Numbered from the stretch's first letter, positions 1-8,963 are shown. The stretch: DNA of 12,770 bases from PALSA-911 sp043742865 (GCA_043742865.1 JAYTXR010000020.1:1-12770), one strand, 5' to 3'. Numbers and translations are program-made. Notes: generated from the sequence alone by a model not told the origin.

Positions 1-510
1 GCGATGGCGTGGCAGGACTGGGCGCGGCGGGATCGGGCGGCGATGGCGGCAGTGGCGGCCTTGCTGCCGGAAAATGCCGCCGAGGGGCGGCTGGCGGCGC
101 GGTTCGTCGTCGCCGATGCCTGGTCGCTGGACTGCCTGCGTCTGGCCCGGGAACGCCGGCACGAGCCGGATGTCGCGCAAAAATGCACGGCGCAGGCGAT
201 GAGTATGATGCGGGAAAGCAACCGGGCGATCAGCCTGCTGCTGCGGCTACAGGCGGCGCGGCGCCGGACCGAGAAAGACGCGGCGGAAGCGGACCATGCC
301 GCCTGGGTCGGGCACGGCGCCGCGGCTGCCATGGGCGAGGCGCTCGGGCTCGATCTCGCCGAACCCGAGGACATTGTCGCGCCGGTCCGCCCGGCAATCA
401 GAGATGTCGGAAAATTCAGACGAAACGCGGATAACGGGCTGAATTCCCTGTTCACGCGTCCTGAGACAGCGCCGAGACTCTGGCCGGCATCGGTCCGGGC
501 AGCTTCTTGA
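1..510 (+). CDS. Conserved-looking helical protein of unknown function (5' end may lie outside window)
   Basis: I do not recognise this protein. From the first ATG (base 4) it is 168 residues, rich in Ala and Arg and predicted by eye to be mostly helical. A central stretch (about residues 60-95) has a run of Cys/Met/Arg residues followed by a charged helix ending in RRRTEKD. The codon before the ATG (GCG) is in frame and no ribosome-binding site can be seen, so the true start may lie upstream and the gene may be partial. The last 30 or so residues are low in recognisable character. I have a vague memory of similar short Ala/Arg-rich hypothetical proteins in Acetobacteraceae, but I cannot name a family. 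It ends 95 nt before the DDN-family gene on the same strand, so co-transcription is possible. There are no membrane segments or signal peptide. Confidence 0.55.
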   Translation, partial: AMAWQDWARRDRAAMAAVAALLPENAAEGRLAARFVVADAWSLDCLRLARERRHEPDVAQKCTAQAMSMMRESNRAISLLLRLQAARRRTEKDAAEADHAAWVGHGAAAAMGEALGLDLAEPEDIVAPVRPAIRDVGKFRRNADNGLNSLFTRPETAPRLWPASVRAAS

Positions 511-593
511 GCCAACGGCCCATTCGGCGCCCGCCCTGCGCCTCGACTGGACCGATCGGGAGTTCATCTGTCATATTTTTCTCCGGACGCAGC

Positions 594-598
594 AGGAG
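594..598 (+). promoter_or_regulatory. Ribosome-binding site deciding the start of the DDN-family gene
   Basis: AGGAG lies 7 nt before the ATG at 606. The reading frame stays open upstream to a TTG at 507, but the extra 33 codons lack family character, so this site fixes the start at 606. Confidence 0.75.
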
Positions 599-605
599 AC
601 CCCCC

Positions 606-1067
606 ATGGCTGAAGCGAAACTCGCTCCCAACCTTCCCGAGTGGATGCAGGAGCACGCCAAACGCTACATTGCGAGCGGCGGCAATGACGGGCACCTGTA
701 CAAGATGAGCCAGCCGGGCCGGCCGGAGATGACGGTGCCGTCCCTGCTATTGACGACGACCGGCCGGAAGTCAGGGGAGAAGTTCCTGTTTCCGCTATTC
801 TATGGGAAAATCGGCGACAGCTACATCGTGGTCGCATCGAAAGGCGGCGCACCCCAGCACCCCGGCTGGTATCGCAACATTCTCGCCAATCCGGAGGTCG
901 AAGTTCAGGCCGGAACCACAACAACGAAGGCGCGCGCAAGGACGGCTACCGGGGAGGAACGCCAACGGCTATGGGAAAAATCGCTTGAATTCTGGCCGCC
1001 CTACGCGGATTACCAAAAGAAAACCGAACGCGAGATCCCGGTGGTGGTGTTGGATCCGGTCAGCTGA
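606..1067 (+). CDS. Deazaflavin (F420)-dependent nitroreductase / DDN-family protein
   Basis: This 153-residue protein has the layout of the nitroreductase/DDN family (split beta-barrel, FMN- or F420-binding fold). Visible signatures are TTTGRKSGEKFLFPL (about residues 50-64), the cofactor-side segment VVASKGGAPQHPGWYRN (75-91) followed by NPEVEVQ, and a C-terminal YQKKTEREIPVVVL strand (136-149). Family members reduce or bind lipophilic substrates such as quinones and nitro compounds using reduced F420 or, in some branches, other flavins or haem. Which cofactor applies here cannot be read from the sequence. The length is normal for the family. It converges on an LLM-type oxidoreductase whose family also contains F420 users; the two stop codons are only 43 nt apart. 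Family assignment is firm; substrate and cofactor are unknown. Confidence 0.85.
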   Translation: MAEAKLAPNLPEWMQEHAKRYIASGGNDGHLYKMSQPGRPEMTVPSLLLTTTGRKSGEKFLFPLFYGKIGDSYIVVASKGGAPQHPGWYRNILANPEVEVQAGTTTTKARARTATGEERQRLWEKSLEFWPPYADYQKKTEREIPVVVLDPVS

Positions 1068-1115
1068 AGCGCCGCCTCCCACCCGCGGCGTCGGGGGCGC
1101 AGCCGCCGCTTCAGC
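1063..1115. terminator. Possible bidirectional terminator between convergent genes
   Basis: Perfect 9-bp arms, GCTGAAGCG (1063-1071) and CGCTTCAGC (1107-1115), flank a GC-rich 35-nt centre that can itself fold (CGCCGC at 1070-1075 with GCGGCG at 1085-1090). Each arm contains the stop codon of one of the two convergent genes. There is no T-tract on either strand, so intrinsic termination is only inferred from position and symmetry. Confidence 0.4.
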
Positions 1116-2097
1116 GGAAATGTCGAAGAATTTCGGCCTCCCACAACGCTAGCTGACCGAGATCGTAGTCGAGCGGCGACAATATCAGGTATTCCATGCC
1201 GGCGTCGGCGAGTTCGGTGATCCGCGCGCGAATGCTTCTCGGGCTGCCAAGAAAATAGCAGCTCCTCAGATGCTCGAACGGGCGATGCGTGCCCATCACG
1301 CGCTCGATTAGTTTGCGTTGCTCGCGATGGGCGATTTCGTCGTCGTCGGTGGGGACGATATGGGCGAAGTTGACATGGCCGAAGGTGATGGATGCGCGCG
1401 GGCGGCCTATTTCGTCCAGCCTCTGCACAATGCGCTGCCAGTCTTCGATCACGCTGCGGTTCGACCCGGCGGCGCGGGCGATCCAGCCATCCGCGCGCCG
1501 GCAGATGCGTTCCAGTACGCTGGGCGCAATCGTCTCGGGATCCGGCGACAGCGCCGTCTTCGCCTTCGCCCCGCCCGCGACCCAGAGAAACGGCCGCTCC
1601 GGTAACCTGGGGTCGATCGTCACATTGTCAAAACTATAATATTTGCCTTGGTGCGTGACCGGCTCGCCGGTCCATAGCCGTTCGAACAAATCGAGGATTT
1701 CATCGGTGCGGCCGCCGCGCTGCTGCAGCGGCACGCCAGCGACGGCAAATTCATGCGCGTCCCATCCGGCGCCGACCCCGAGCTCGAACCGGCCGCCCGA
1801 AAGATATTGCAGGCTGGCGATCTCCTTGGCCATAAACACCGGGTTGCGGATCGCCAGGATCAGAATACCAGTCGCCAGCTTGATGCGCTGCGTGCAGCCG
1901 GCGGCGAAGGCCAGGGTTTCGAGCGGGGATAGCCAGCCGGTGCCGTACAGCCCGCGTGCGGTCAGCAGATGCTCGGCTACCCACAGCGCTTCAAAGCCCA
2001 TCGACTCGGCCTGCACCGCGAAGTCGCGCAAGCGGGCGCTGCGCGCGTAATCCAGGTCGGAGAACGAGAAGCTCGGCAGCATCAGTCCGAACCGCAT
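1111..2097 (-). CDS. LLM-class flavin/F420-dependent oxidoreductase (luciferase-like monooxygenase family)
   Basis: The 328-residue protein starts like luciferase-family TIM-barrel oxidoreductases (MRFGLMLPSFSFSD). It carries the typical landmarks ESMGFEALWVAEH (31-43), a conserved SPLETLAFAAG (57-67) then IKLATGILI (72-80), RNPVFMAKEIASLQYLSGGR (84-103) and the cofactor-site GVGAGWDAHEF (107-117). The arrangement is that of the TIGR03619-like subgroup often labelled F420-dependent, although proteobacterial members may use FMN supplied by a reductase. No reductase gene is in the window. The start at 2097 is preceded by AGGAG (CTCCT at 2104-2108 on the plus strand). It begins 22 nt after the MFS transporter stop, so the two are probably one operon: import of a compound, then oxidation. 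The substrate is unknown. Confidence 0.87.
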   Translation of the reverse strand: MRFGLMLPSFSFSDLDYARSARLRDFAVQAESMGFEALWVAEHLLTARGLYGTGWLSPLETLAFAAGCTQRIKLATGILILAIRNPVFMAKEIASLQYLSGGRFELGVGAGWDAHEFAVAGVPLQQRGGRTDEILDLFERLWTGEPVTHQGKYYSFDNVTIDPRLPERPFLWVAGGAKAKTALSPDPETIAPSVLERICRRADGWIARAAGSNRSVIEDWQRIVQRLDEIGRPRASITFGHVNFAHIVPTDDDEIAHREQRKLIERVMGTHRPFEHLRSCYFLGSPRSIRARITELADAGMEYLILSPLDYDLGQLALWEAEILRHFR

Positions 2098-2119
2098 GGG
2101 TCGCTCCTGTTCGCGATTG

Positions 2120-3379
2120 TTACGATACAGCGGTGCGGTGCGCGGCGTCGAGATCGGCGAGCGAACGCCCCCGCGTTTCCGGCAGCATCAGCAGCCCGAC
2201 GATCATGAGCCCGTAGCCCAGGAAGCAGAACACCCCGATCGCCGCCCCCAGGCCCAACCCATTGGCAAGAAAGCCCACCAAGGCGGGAAACAACGCGCCG
2301 ATGCCCCGTCCGGCGTTGTAGCAGAAGCCTTGCGCGGCACCGCGCACCGCCGTCGGGAACAGCTCGGTCATGAAAGCCCCCATCGGCGAGAACATCATCA
2401 GGCTGATGAAGCCGAGCGGGAAGCCGACCAGCAGGATCAGATCGTTGCTGATCGGCGCGAACAGATAGATCGCCGTCAGCACGAGCGACCCGATCGCGGA
2501 GACCATGAAGGTGGCCTTGCGGCCGATGGCGTCGGCAAGGTAGGCGCCGCAGATGAAGCCGCACAGCGAGCCCAGGATCAGCACCAGTAGGTAGCTGCCG
2601 GTGCCGATCGCGGTGAGGTGGCGTTCCGTCTTCAGGTAGGTCGGCAACCAGATGCTCAGCGCGTAGCCGCCGCCTTGCGCGCCGGTGACCATCAGTACCA
2701 CCTTCGCCACCGTCGGCAGATGCGGCTGCTGGAGGGGGGAGAAAATGTGCGCCAGACCGACGGGGGCGGCGGCGGCTACGTCGCGGCTGATCTCCGGCTC
2801 CTCGACGTAACGGCGGATGAAGAACACCAGGCCGGCGGGCAGAATGCCGACCCAGAACAGCGCGCGCCACGCTATCGCCTCGGGCAGCCAGGCAAAGAAC
2901 CCGGTATAGAGCAGCGCCGCCGCGCCCCAACCGATCGCCCAGCCGGCCTGCACCAGCCCAACGGCGCGGCCGCGATAGCGGTCGCGGATCACTTCGCCCA
3001 TCAGCACGGCACCTGCCGCCCACTCACCGCCAAAGCCGAAGCCCTGCAAGGCGCGCAAGACGAAAAGCTGCGTGTAGTCCTGCGCGAACCCGCAAAGGAA
3101 GGTAAAGAGCGCGTACCAAACGACCGCGATCTGGAGCACCCGCACCCGCCCGAAGCGGTCCGCCGCCGCGCCCGCGATCCAGCCGCCGAACGCCGAGACC
3201 AGCAAGGTGACGGTACCGAGCAGGCCGGCCTGACCGATCGAGATGTGCCACAGCGACAGCAAGGTCGGGATGACGAAACTGAAGATCTGCACATCCATCG
3301 CATCGAGCGACCAACCGCCGAAGCAGGCACCCATCGTGCGACGCTCGCGTGGCGTCAGTTCAGCGAACCAGCCCAGCAT
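2120..3379 (-). CDS. MFS transporter (sugar/acid:H+ symporter type)
   Basis: From the chosen start the protein has 419 residues and about 12 hydrophobic segments. It has two copies of the MFS loop motif, GAAADRFGRVR (70-80) and GAYLADAIGRKAT (278-290), plus PETRGRSL (400-407) at the end, the form seen in sugar and acid symporters. The first membrane segment carries two acidic residues, Asp26 and Asp29, in GWSLDAMD; acidic residues at this place are common in aromatic-acid and sialate:H+ symporters. The frame stays open to 3472, but AAGGGAG sits 8 nt before the ATG at 3379 and only 2 nt before an alternative ATG at 3385, and the upstream extension is rich in Cys/Pro/Arg and unlike the family. 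Inner-membrane uptake of a small organic acid or similar is likely; the substrate cannot be named. Confidence 0.88.
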   Translation of the reverse strand: MLGWFAELTPRERRTMGACFGGWSLDAMDVQIFSFVIPTLLSLWHISIGQAGLLGTVTLLVSAFGGWIAGAAADRFGRVRVLQIAVVWYALFTFLCGFAQDYTQLFVLRALQGFGFGGEWAAGAVLMGEVIRDRYRGRAVGLVQAGWAIGWGAAALLYTGFFAWLPEAIAWRALFWVGILPAGLVFFIRRYVEEPEISRDVAAAAPVGLAHIFSPLQQPHLPTVAKVVLMVTGAQGGGYALSIWLPTYLKTERHLTAIGTGSYLLVLILGSLCGFICGAYLADAIGRKATFMVSAIGSLVLTAIYLFAPISNDLILLVGFPLGFISLMMFSPMGAFMTELFPTAVRGAAQGFCYNAGRGIGALFPALVGFLANGLGLGAAIGVFCFLGYGLMIVGLLMLPETRGRSLADLDAAHRTAVS

Positions 3380-3387
3380 CCGCATCA

Positions 3388-3394
3388 CTCCCTT
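3388..3394 (-). promoter_or_regulatory. Ribosome-binding site deciding the MFS start
   Basis: On the minus strand this reads AAGGGAG. It is 8 nt from the ATG at 3379 and too close (2 nt) to the ATG at 3385, which favours the shorter start for the transporter. Confidence 0.6.
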
Positions 3395-3479
3395 AGCTCT
3401 TATGGCCATTTCGACAGAGCATGGGCGGGAGATCGGATGCATGCAACCGGGGCAGCCGGCCCGCCGATGCATTCGGGGC

Positions 3480-4001
3480 TCAAAACGGCACGTCGAACCC
3501 GCCGATGAGACGGGCGATGCGCCACACGCCGGAGCCCTTCGCCATCAGCAGGCGGTAGGGTCCCACGGTGACGGGAATCATGGTCGCATCCGCGGATTTG
3601 GTCAGCAGCAGATAGGCATGCGCGGTTGCGGTCGTGGCGGTCAAATCGTCGATCATCACGTTGGTAAACATATGACGGCGCTGATCGAACTGCTGTGGCC
3701 AAAACTCCGACAGCCACTGCACGATCGTGGATCGCCCCTCGAACGGACCGACCGAGACCTCGCCCATGATCCGGCCCTCCCACACTCCGTCGGCCGTAAA
3801 GCAGTCGCCGAGAAGTTCGGGGTTGCGCTCGTCGAAACACCACCCGTAGCGGTAAATGCGTTCCGTGATGAGGAGCCGATCGATGACATTGCTGCTGGTC
3901 GCATCAATGGCGACCGGCTGTAATTGACTGTGCCCCTCACGGGCACTCCAGCCGGGTTCTGGATGCAGCTTCTCGATGCTGGCCGCTGACACCGTCGACA
4001 T
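3480..4001 (-). CDS. NTF2-like / SnoaL-domain protein
   Basis: This 173-residue protein matches the NTF2-like fold of SnoaL_4-type proteins. An amphipathic first helix (about residues 38-55) leads into YGWCFDERNPELLGDCF and the typical DGVWEG strand (71-76). GPFEGRSTIVQWL (86-98) and the late strand-rich half ending in WRIARLIGGFDVPF (160-173) follow. Members include steroid isomerases, polyketide cyclases, dehydratases and ring-hydroxylating dioxygenase beta-type subunits; no catalytic set specific to one of these can be assigned. The first 35 residues precede the fold and look unstructured. The start at 4001 has AAGGAG 9 nt upstream (CTCCTT at 4011-4016). It lies 42 nt after oxyR and 100 nt before the MFS gene, so it probably acts on the compound handled by the transporter and the LLM oxidoreductase. 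Family is fairly sure, function is not. Confidence 0.78.
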   Translation of the reverse strand: MSTVSAASIEKLHPEPGWSAREGHSQLQPVAIDATSSNVIDRLLITERIYRYGWCFDERNPELLGDCFTADGVWEGRIMGEVSVGPFEGRSTIVQWLSEFWPQQFDQRRHMFTNVMIDDLTATTATAHAYLLLTKSADATMIPVTVGPYRLLMAKGSGVWRIARLIGGFDVPF

Positions 4002-4043
4002 GGCGATCTTCTCCTTATGTTGACTGGAACTATCCGGGCGAGC

Positions 4044-4949
4044 CTAGACCGTGTCCGCCGCCGCCGCTTGTGCGAAGCCGCGCAGGCGCGTGGCGATGAC
4101 CTCGCCCACCGCTTCCACCGCCGCGCGCCGCGGGAAATGCGCGCGCCAGGCGATGCGCACCGTCCGCCCTGCCCGCGCCGCCAGCGGCCGCAGCACGATC
4201 CCGGCATCCTGCGCCGCCCCGGCCGCGAGCCCCGGGATCAGCGTCGTCCCATAGCCAGCAGCCACCATGTTGAGCAATGTCGAGAGGCTCGACGCACGTA
4301 GCGCTCCGCCCAGCGCCCCGCTATGCCCGCAGGCCGCCAGCGCCTGGCCGCGCAGGCAGTTCCCGTCCGCCAGGACCAGGATGTCGCGCGCCAAATCCGC
4401 CTCCGCCACCATTTCCAGCCCGGCGAGCGGATGCCCGGGCGGCAGCGCCGCGAGGAAGGGCTCGGCGAAGAGCGGCTGGCTCGCGAGATCCGGCCCGTCC
4501 ACCTCGGTCGCCAGCAGGGCAGCATCCAACTCATGCGTGCGAAGCCGCTCGAGCAGCGCCGCGGTTTGGTCCTCCCATGGCTCCACCTCCAGCGCGGGCA
4601 GTGCCTCGCGCAAAGGTGCGAAGATCAAAGGCAGCAAATACGGCGCCAGCGTCGGGATGATGCCGAGCCGAAAGCGCCCGGCCAGCGGATCGCGCAGGTC
4701 GCGGGCCACGGCGAGGATCGCGTCCACCTCCGCCACCGCCGCGCGGGCATGGCCGATCAGCCGCTCGCAGGCGGCCGTCGGCATCACCGTCTTGCTGGTG
4801 CGCTCGAACAGCACAACGCCGAGCAACTCCTCGAGCTTGCGGACCTGCACGGAAAGCGTCGGCTGGCTGATGCCGCAGGCCTTGGCGGCGCGGCCAAAAT
4901 GTTTATGCTCGGCTACCGCCAGCAGGTAGTGGAGGTCCCGGAGGTTCAT
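4044..4949 (-). CDS. oxyR: OxyR, LysR-family peroxide-sensing transcription regulator
   Basis: The 301-residue protein opens with a LysR winged helix-turn-helix (MNLRDLHYLLAVAEHKHFGR, then ISQPTLSVQVRKLEELLG at 27-44). OxyR is specified by the redox pair Cys198 and Cys207 in DGNCLRGQALAACG, with the same 9-residue spacing as Cys199/Cys208 of the E. coli protein. Thr100 in GIIPTLAPYLLP also matches the peroxide-pocket threonine, and Arg200 matches Arg201. The residue just before the peroxidatic Cys is Asn197 where E. coli has His198. Oxidation to a disulfide should switch it to activate katG, which is divergent across a 341-nt control region. Its own promoter overlaps an OxyR half-site (TATGAT -10 as plus-strand 4968-4973), implying autoregulation. 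The ribosome-binding site is weak. Downstream genes follow after only 42 nt. Confidence 0.93.
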   Translation of the reverse strand: MNLRDLHYLLAVAEHKHFGRAAKACGISQPTLSVQVRKLEELLGVVLFERTSKTVMPTAACERLIGHARAAVAEVDAILAVARDLRDPLAGRFRLGIIPTLAPYLLPLIFAPLREALPALEVEPWEDQTAALLERLRTHELDAALLATEVDGPDLASQPLFAEPFLAALPPGHPLAGLEMVAEADLARDILVLADGNCLRGQALAACGHSGALGGALRASSLSTLLNMVAAGYGTTLIPGLAAGAAQDAGIVLRPLAARAGRTVRIAWRAHFPRRAAVEAVGEVIATRLRGFAQAAAADTV

Positions 4950-4967
4950 CTGCTCAGCTTGGATGAT

Positions 4968-4973
4968 ATCATA
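4968..4973 (-). promoter_or_regulatory. Putative oxyR -10 element
   Basis: The minus strand reads TATGAT, one mismatch from TATAAT, about 19 nt before the oxyR start. It overlaps the left arm of the ATAG-N7-CTAT site, as expected if OxyR represses its own gene. No good -35 is visible 16-18 nt upstream. Confidence 0.4.
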
Positions 4974-4985
4974 GACGGTGTCTAT
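4971..4985. promoter_or_regulatory. OxyR operator half-site (ATAG-N7-CTAT)
   Basis: The sequence is ATAG, seven bases, CTAT, with the symmetry extended to ATAGAC-GGT-GTCTAT. It matches one dimer site of the published OxyR consensus (ATAG-N7-CTAT repeated with N7) and is also a LysR T-N11-A box. The expected neighbouring elements (positions 4993-4996, 5004-5007 and 4960-4963) do not match well, so only one of the two half-sites is good. It lies 22 nt before oxyR and 8 nt upstream of the proposed katG -35. Confidence 0.75.
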
Positions 4986-4993
4986 CGCACCGG

Positions 4994-5020
4994 TTGAGTT
5001 GTCGGGCTTCCATTTATCAT
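4994..5020 (+). promoter_or_regulatory. Putative katG promoter
   Basis: TTGAGT (4994-4999) and TATCAT (5015-5020) are separated by 15 nt, a short spacer that often needs an activator. The OxyR half-site ends 8 nt upstream, the usual place for activation. The start of transcription would be near 5027. Confidence 0.45.
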
Positions 5021-5026
5021 TGGAAT

Positions 5027-5290
5027 GCAGCTAAACTGTGAACACGCAATCACCCGAGGGAGCAACGGCAAGACCCCACCCCTTATCACGCCAACCGCTT
5101 ACCAAGACCGTCGGCGCGCTCCTGCCGCCCGCATGCAATACAGCCCCACTGGCGGCCCGAGCGGCCCAGTGCCGCTGCTTATCGGACACTCATTCATCGT
5201 GCCGGCACGGAAACAGGACCAACTTCCAAAGTCGTCACGGTCGACACTGACGGACCAGGTCAACCAACGAAGCTAAGATTGGAGAGAATT
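5027..5290 (+). other. Long katG leader (about 264 nt), no convincing gene
   Basis: This stretch separates the proposed katG promoter from its start codon. It is lower in GC than the flanking genes. Two overlapping open frames cross it (5025-5276 from ATG and 5038-5250 from GTG); neither has a recognised protein character or ribosome-binding site. A 6-bp inverted repeat with a 13-nt loop, CACTGG (5147-5152) and CCAGTG (5166-5171), is the only visible hairpin. No second OxyR site or closer promoter was found; a TAAGAT at 5274-5279 has no -35 and would leave no room for ribosome binding. Confidence 0.4.
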
Positions 5291-7504
<2,214 letters not shown>

Positions 7505-7518
7505 TTTCTACGGGAAGG

Positions 7519-7555
7519 CGCCCGGACGCAGCGAAAGCCCAGCTGCGTCCGGGCG
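7519..7555. terminator. Strong inverted repeat after katG, probable bidirectional terminator
   Basis: A perfect 14-bp stem, 7519-7532 pairing with 7542-7555 (CGCCCGGACGCAGC), encloses a 9-nt loop 14 nt past the katG stop. The convergent CoA-transferase gene ends about 80 nt away on the other side, so the hairpin could stop both transcripts. No clear T-tract follows on the plus strand. Confidence 0.7.
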
Positions 7556-7635
7556 TCGGTCCGGGCTAGATCGAAGACCTGCATTTCTGCAATGACCCAC
7601 TACCCTCGCGCGCGAATGCGATAAGCGGATCCTCG

Positions 7636-8832
7636 CTATGCCGCGCCATCCACGATAATCCCCGAACCGGCCAGTCGCGCGATTTCCGCGTCTTCATACC
7701 CGATCTCCTGCAGCACGGCGCGGCTGTGTTCACCGAGCATCGGCGGAGGCGTGCCCGCGTCGCGCGGTGCCCCGTCGAACAGGATCGGCAGGGCAATGGT
7801 TTTTATCGGACCGAGCACCTCGTGCGGGTATTCGAGCACAAGGCCGCGCGCGGCGGTTTGCGGGTGATCGAGCGCCTCTTTCAACGTGTTGATCGGTGCG
7901 CATGGCACGCCGAGATCCAGCAGCAACGCCACCCATTCGTCGCGGGTGCGGGTTCGGACGATATCCTGGACGAGGGCGACGGTCTCGGCGCGGTTTTTGA
8001 CTCGATCGGGGCTGGTTCTGAAACGCGGGTCCTCGGCAAGTTCGTGCCGCCCGACGGCTTTGCAGAACCGCCGCCACAAATTGTCGTTGGCAATGCCGAT
8101 CAGCACCGGCGCGTCCGATGCCTCGAACGCCTGATAGGGGACCAGGGATTCGTGTCCGGACCCGCATTTATCGGGCAGCACACCCTTCTCCCAATAGACA
8201 TGGAAGTTATAGCTTAGAAACGACATCGCGGTTTCGAACAGCGATACTTCCAGTTGGCTGCCCTCGCCGGTCTGGCCGCGCCGGATCAGGGCAGCCATGA
8301 TGCCGGAGACCGCATGCAGGCCGGTGGTCTGGTCGACGGGGGAGAACGGGCTGCGGATTGGTTCGCCGCCTTCCTCGCCGCTGATGCCCATGATGCCGCT
8401 GAAGGCTTGCAGGATAACGTCATAACCAAGTGCGTGGCTGAGTGGGCCGGTGCGCCCGAAGCCGGAAATACTGCAATAGATCAGGCGGGGATTGAGCGCG
8501 TGCAGTGTCGGATAAGCGATGCCGAGGCGTTCGGCGACCCCGGTTCCGTAGCTTTCGATGACCACGTCGGCCCGTGCCGCCAGCTTGTGCACGATCGCCC
8601 GGCCCTCGGCGGTTTTCAGGTCCACCGCGAGACTTCTTTTGTTGCGGTTAACGCTAAGGAAGATCGCTCCGGTTTCACCGCGAAACGGCGGCCAGCGCCT
8701 GGTGTCGTCGCCGATGTGGCAGGGTTCCACCTTGATAATTTCGGCGCCGAAATCGCCGAGATATTGCGTGCATAGCGGCCCCGCCAGAACCTTCGTCAAA
8801 TCCAGGATGCGTATGCCCGCGAGCGGTTTCAT
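7636..8832 (-). CDS. Class III CoA-transferase (CaiB/BaiF family)
   Basis: The 398-residue protein is a full-length family III CoA-transferase, which moves CoA between carboxylic acids through an enzyme-bound aspartyl anhydride. It starts with the standard PLAGIRILDLTKVLAGPLC, then GDFGAEIIKVEP (26-37) and SVNRNKRSLAVDLK (60-73). NPRLIYCSISGFGRTGP (114-130) and GYDVILQAFSGIMG (136-149) follow. The likely catalytic residue is Asp167 in SPFSPVDQTTGLHA. The C-terminus has the family ending LGEHSRAVLQEIGY plus AEIARL. Upstream on the same strand, after 131 nt, is a mesaconyl-C4-CoA/itaconyl-CoA hydratase-like gene. Such a transferase-hydratase pairing is known in mesaconyl-CoA and itaconate metabolism, but the acid used here cannot be read from sequence. 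The ribosome-binding site is weak. Confidence 0.92.
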   Translation of the reverse strand: MKPLAGIRILDLTKVLAGPLCTQYLGDFGAEIIKVEPCHIGDDTRRWPPFRGETGAIFLSVNRNKRSLAVDLKTAEGRAIVHKLAARADVVIESYGTGVAERLGIAYPTLHALNPRLIYCSISGFGRTGPLSHALGYDVILQAFSGIMGISGEEGGEPIRSPFSPVDQTTGLHAVSGIMAALIRRGQTGEGSQLEVSLFETAMSFLSYNFHVYWEKGVLPDKCGSGHESLVPYQAFEASDAPVLIGIANDNLWRRFCKAVGRHELAEDPRFRTSPDRVKNRAETVALVQDIVRTRTRDEWVALLLDLGVPCAPINTLKEALDHPQTAARGLVLEYPHEVLGPIKTIALPILFDGAPRDAGTPPPMLGEHSRAVLQEIGYEDAEIARLAGSGIIVDGAA

Positions 8833-8963
8833 CGAATTGATCCCATCGTTTGATTGACAAAAATTAGCCGCTCGGCCTCAGGGCAAGTCAATGGCAACGA
8901 ACAGCTTCACGCGCCGTCCCGATGCCTTTCCCCCTTGTTCCCCGGACGCTGAGCGTCGCAGGC

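Noticed and set aside
2082..3023. 313-codon minus-strand frame overlapping the MFS gene
   Set aside because: It is an Arg-rich out-of-frame reading of the transporter; the transporter frame has the membrane segments and motifs.
3380..3472. N-terminal extension of the MFS transporter
   Set aside because: The extra residues are Cys/Pro/Arg-rich and the ribosome-binding site favours the ATG at 3379.
4267..4929. Long plus-strand open frame (220 codons) antisense to oxyR
   Set aside because: It is a high-GC shadow of a clearly real gene: low-complexity Ser/Ala/Arg composition, no recognisable domain and no ribosome-binding site.
5025..5276. 83-residue open frame between oxyR and katG
   Set aside because: It starts at about the proposed transcript start and has no ribosome-binding site; the Pro/Arg/Ser-rich translation resembles no protein I know. 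Kept only as part of the leader observation.
7559..7635. Short dyads in the gap between the katG terminator and the CoA-transferase stop
   Set aside because: Arms of 4 bp or so are expected by chance at this base composition.
8850..8885. Small hairpin followed by a T-rich run before the CoA-transferase (minus strand)
   Set aside because: The stem is only 3-4 bp with a tiny loop, so it is too weak to call a terminator.
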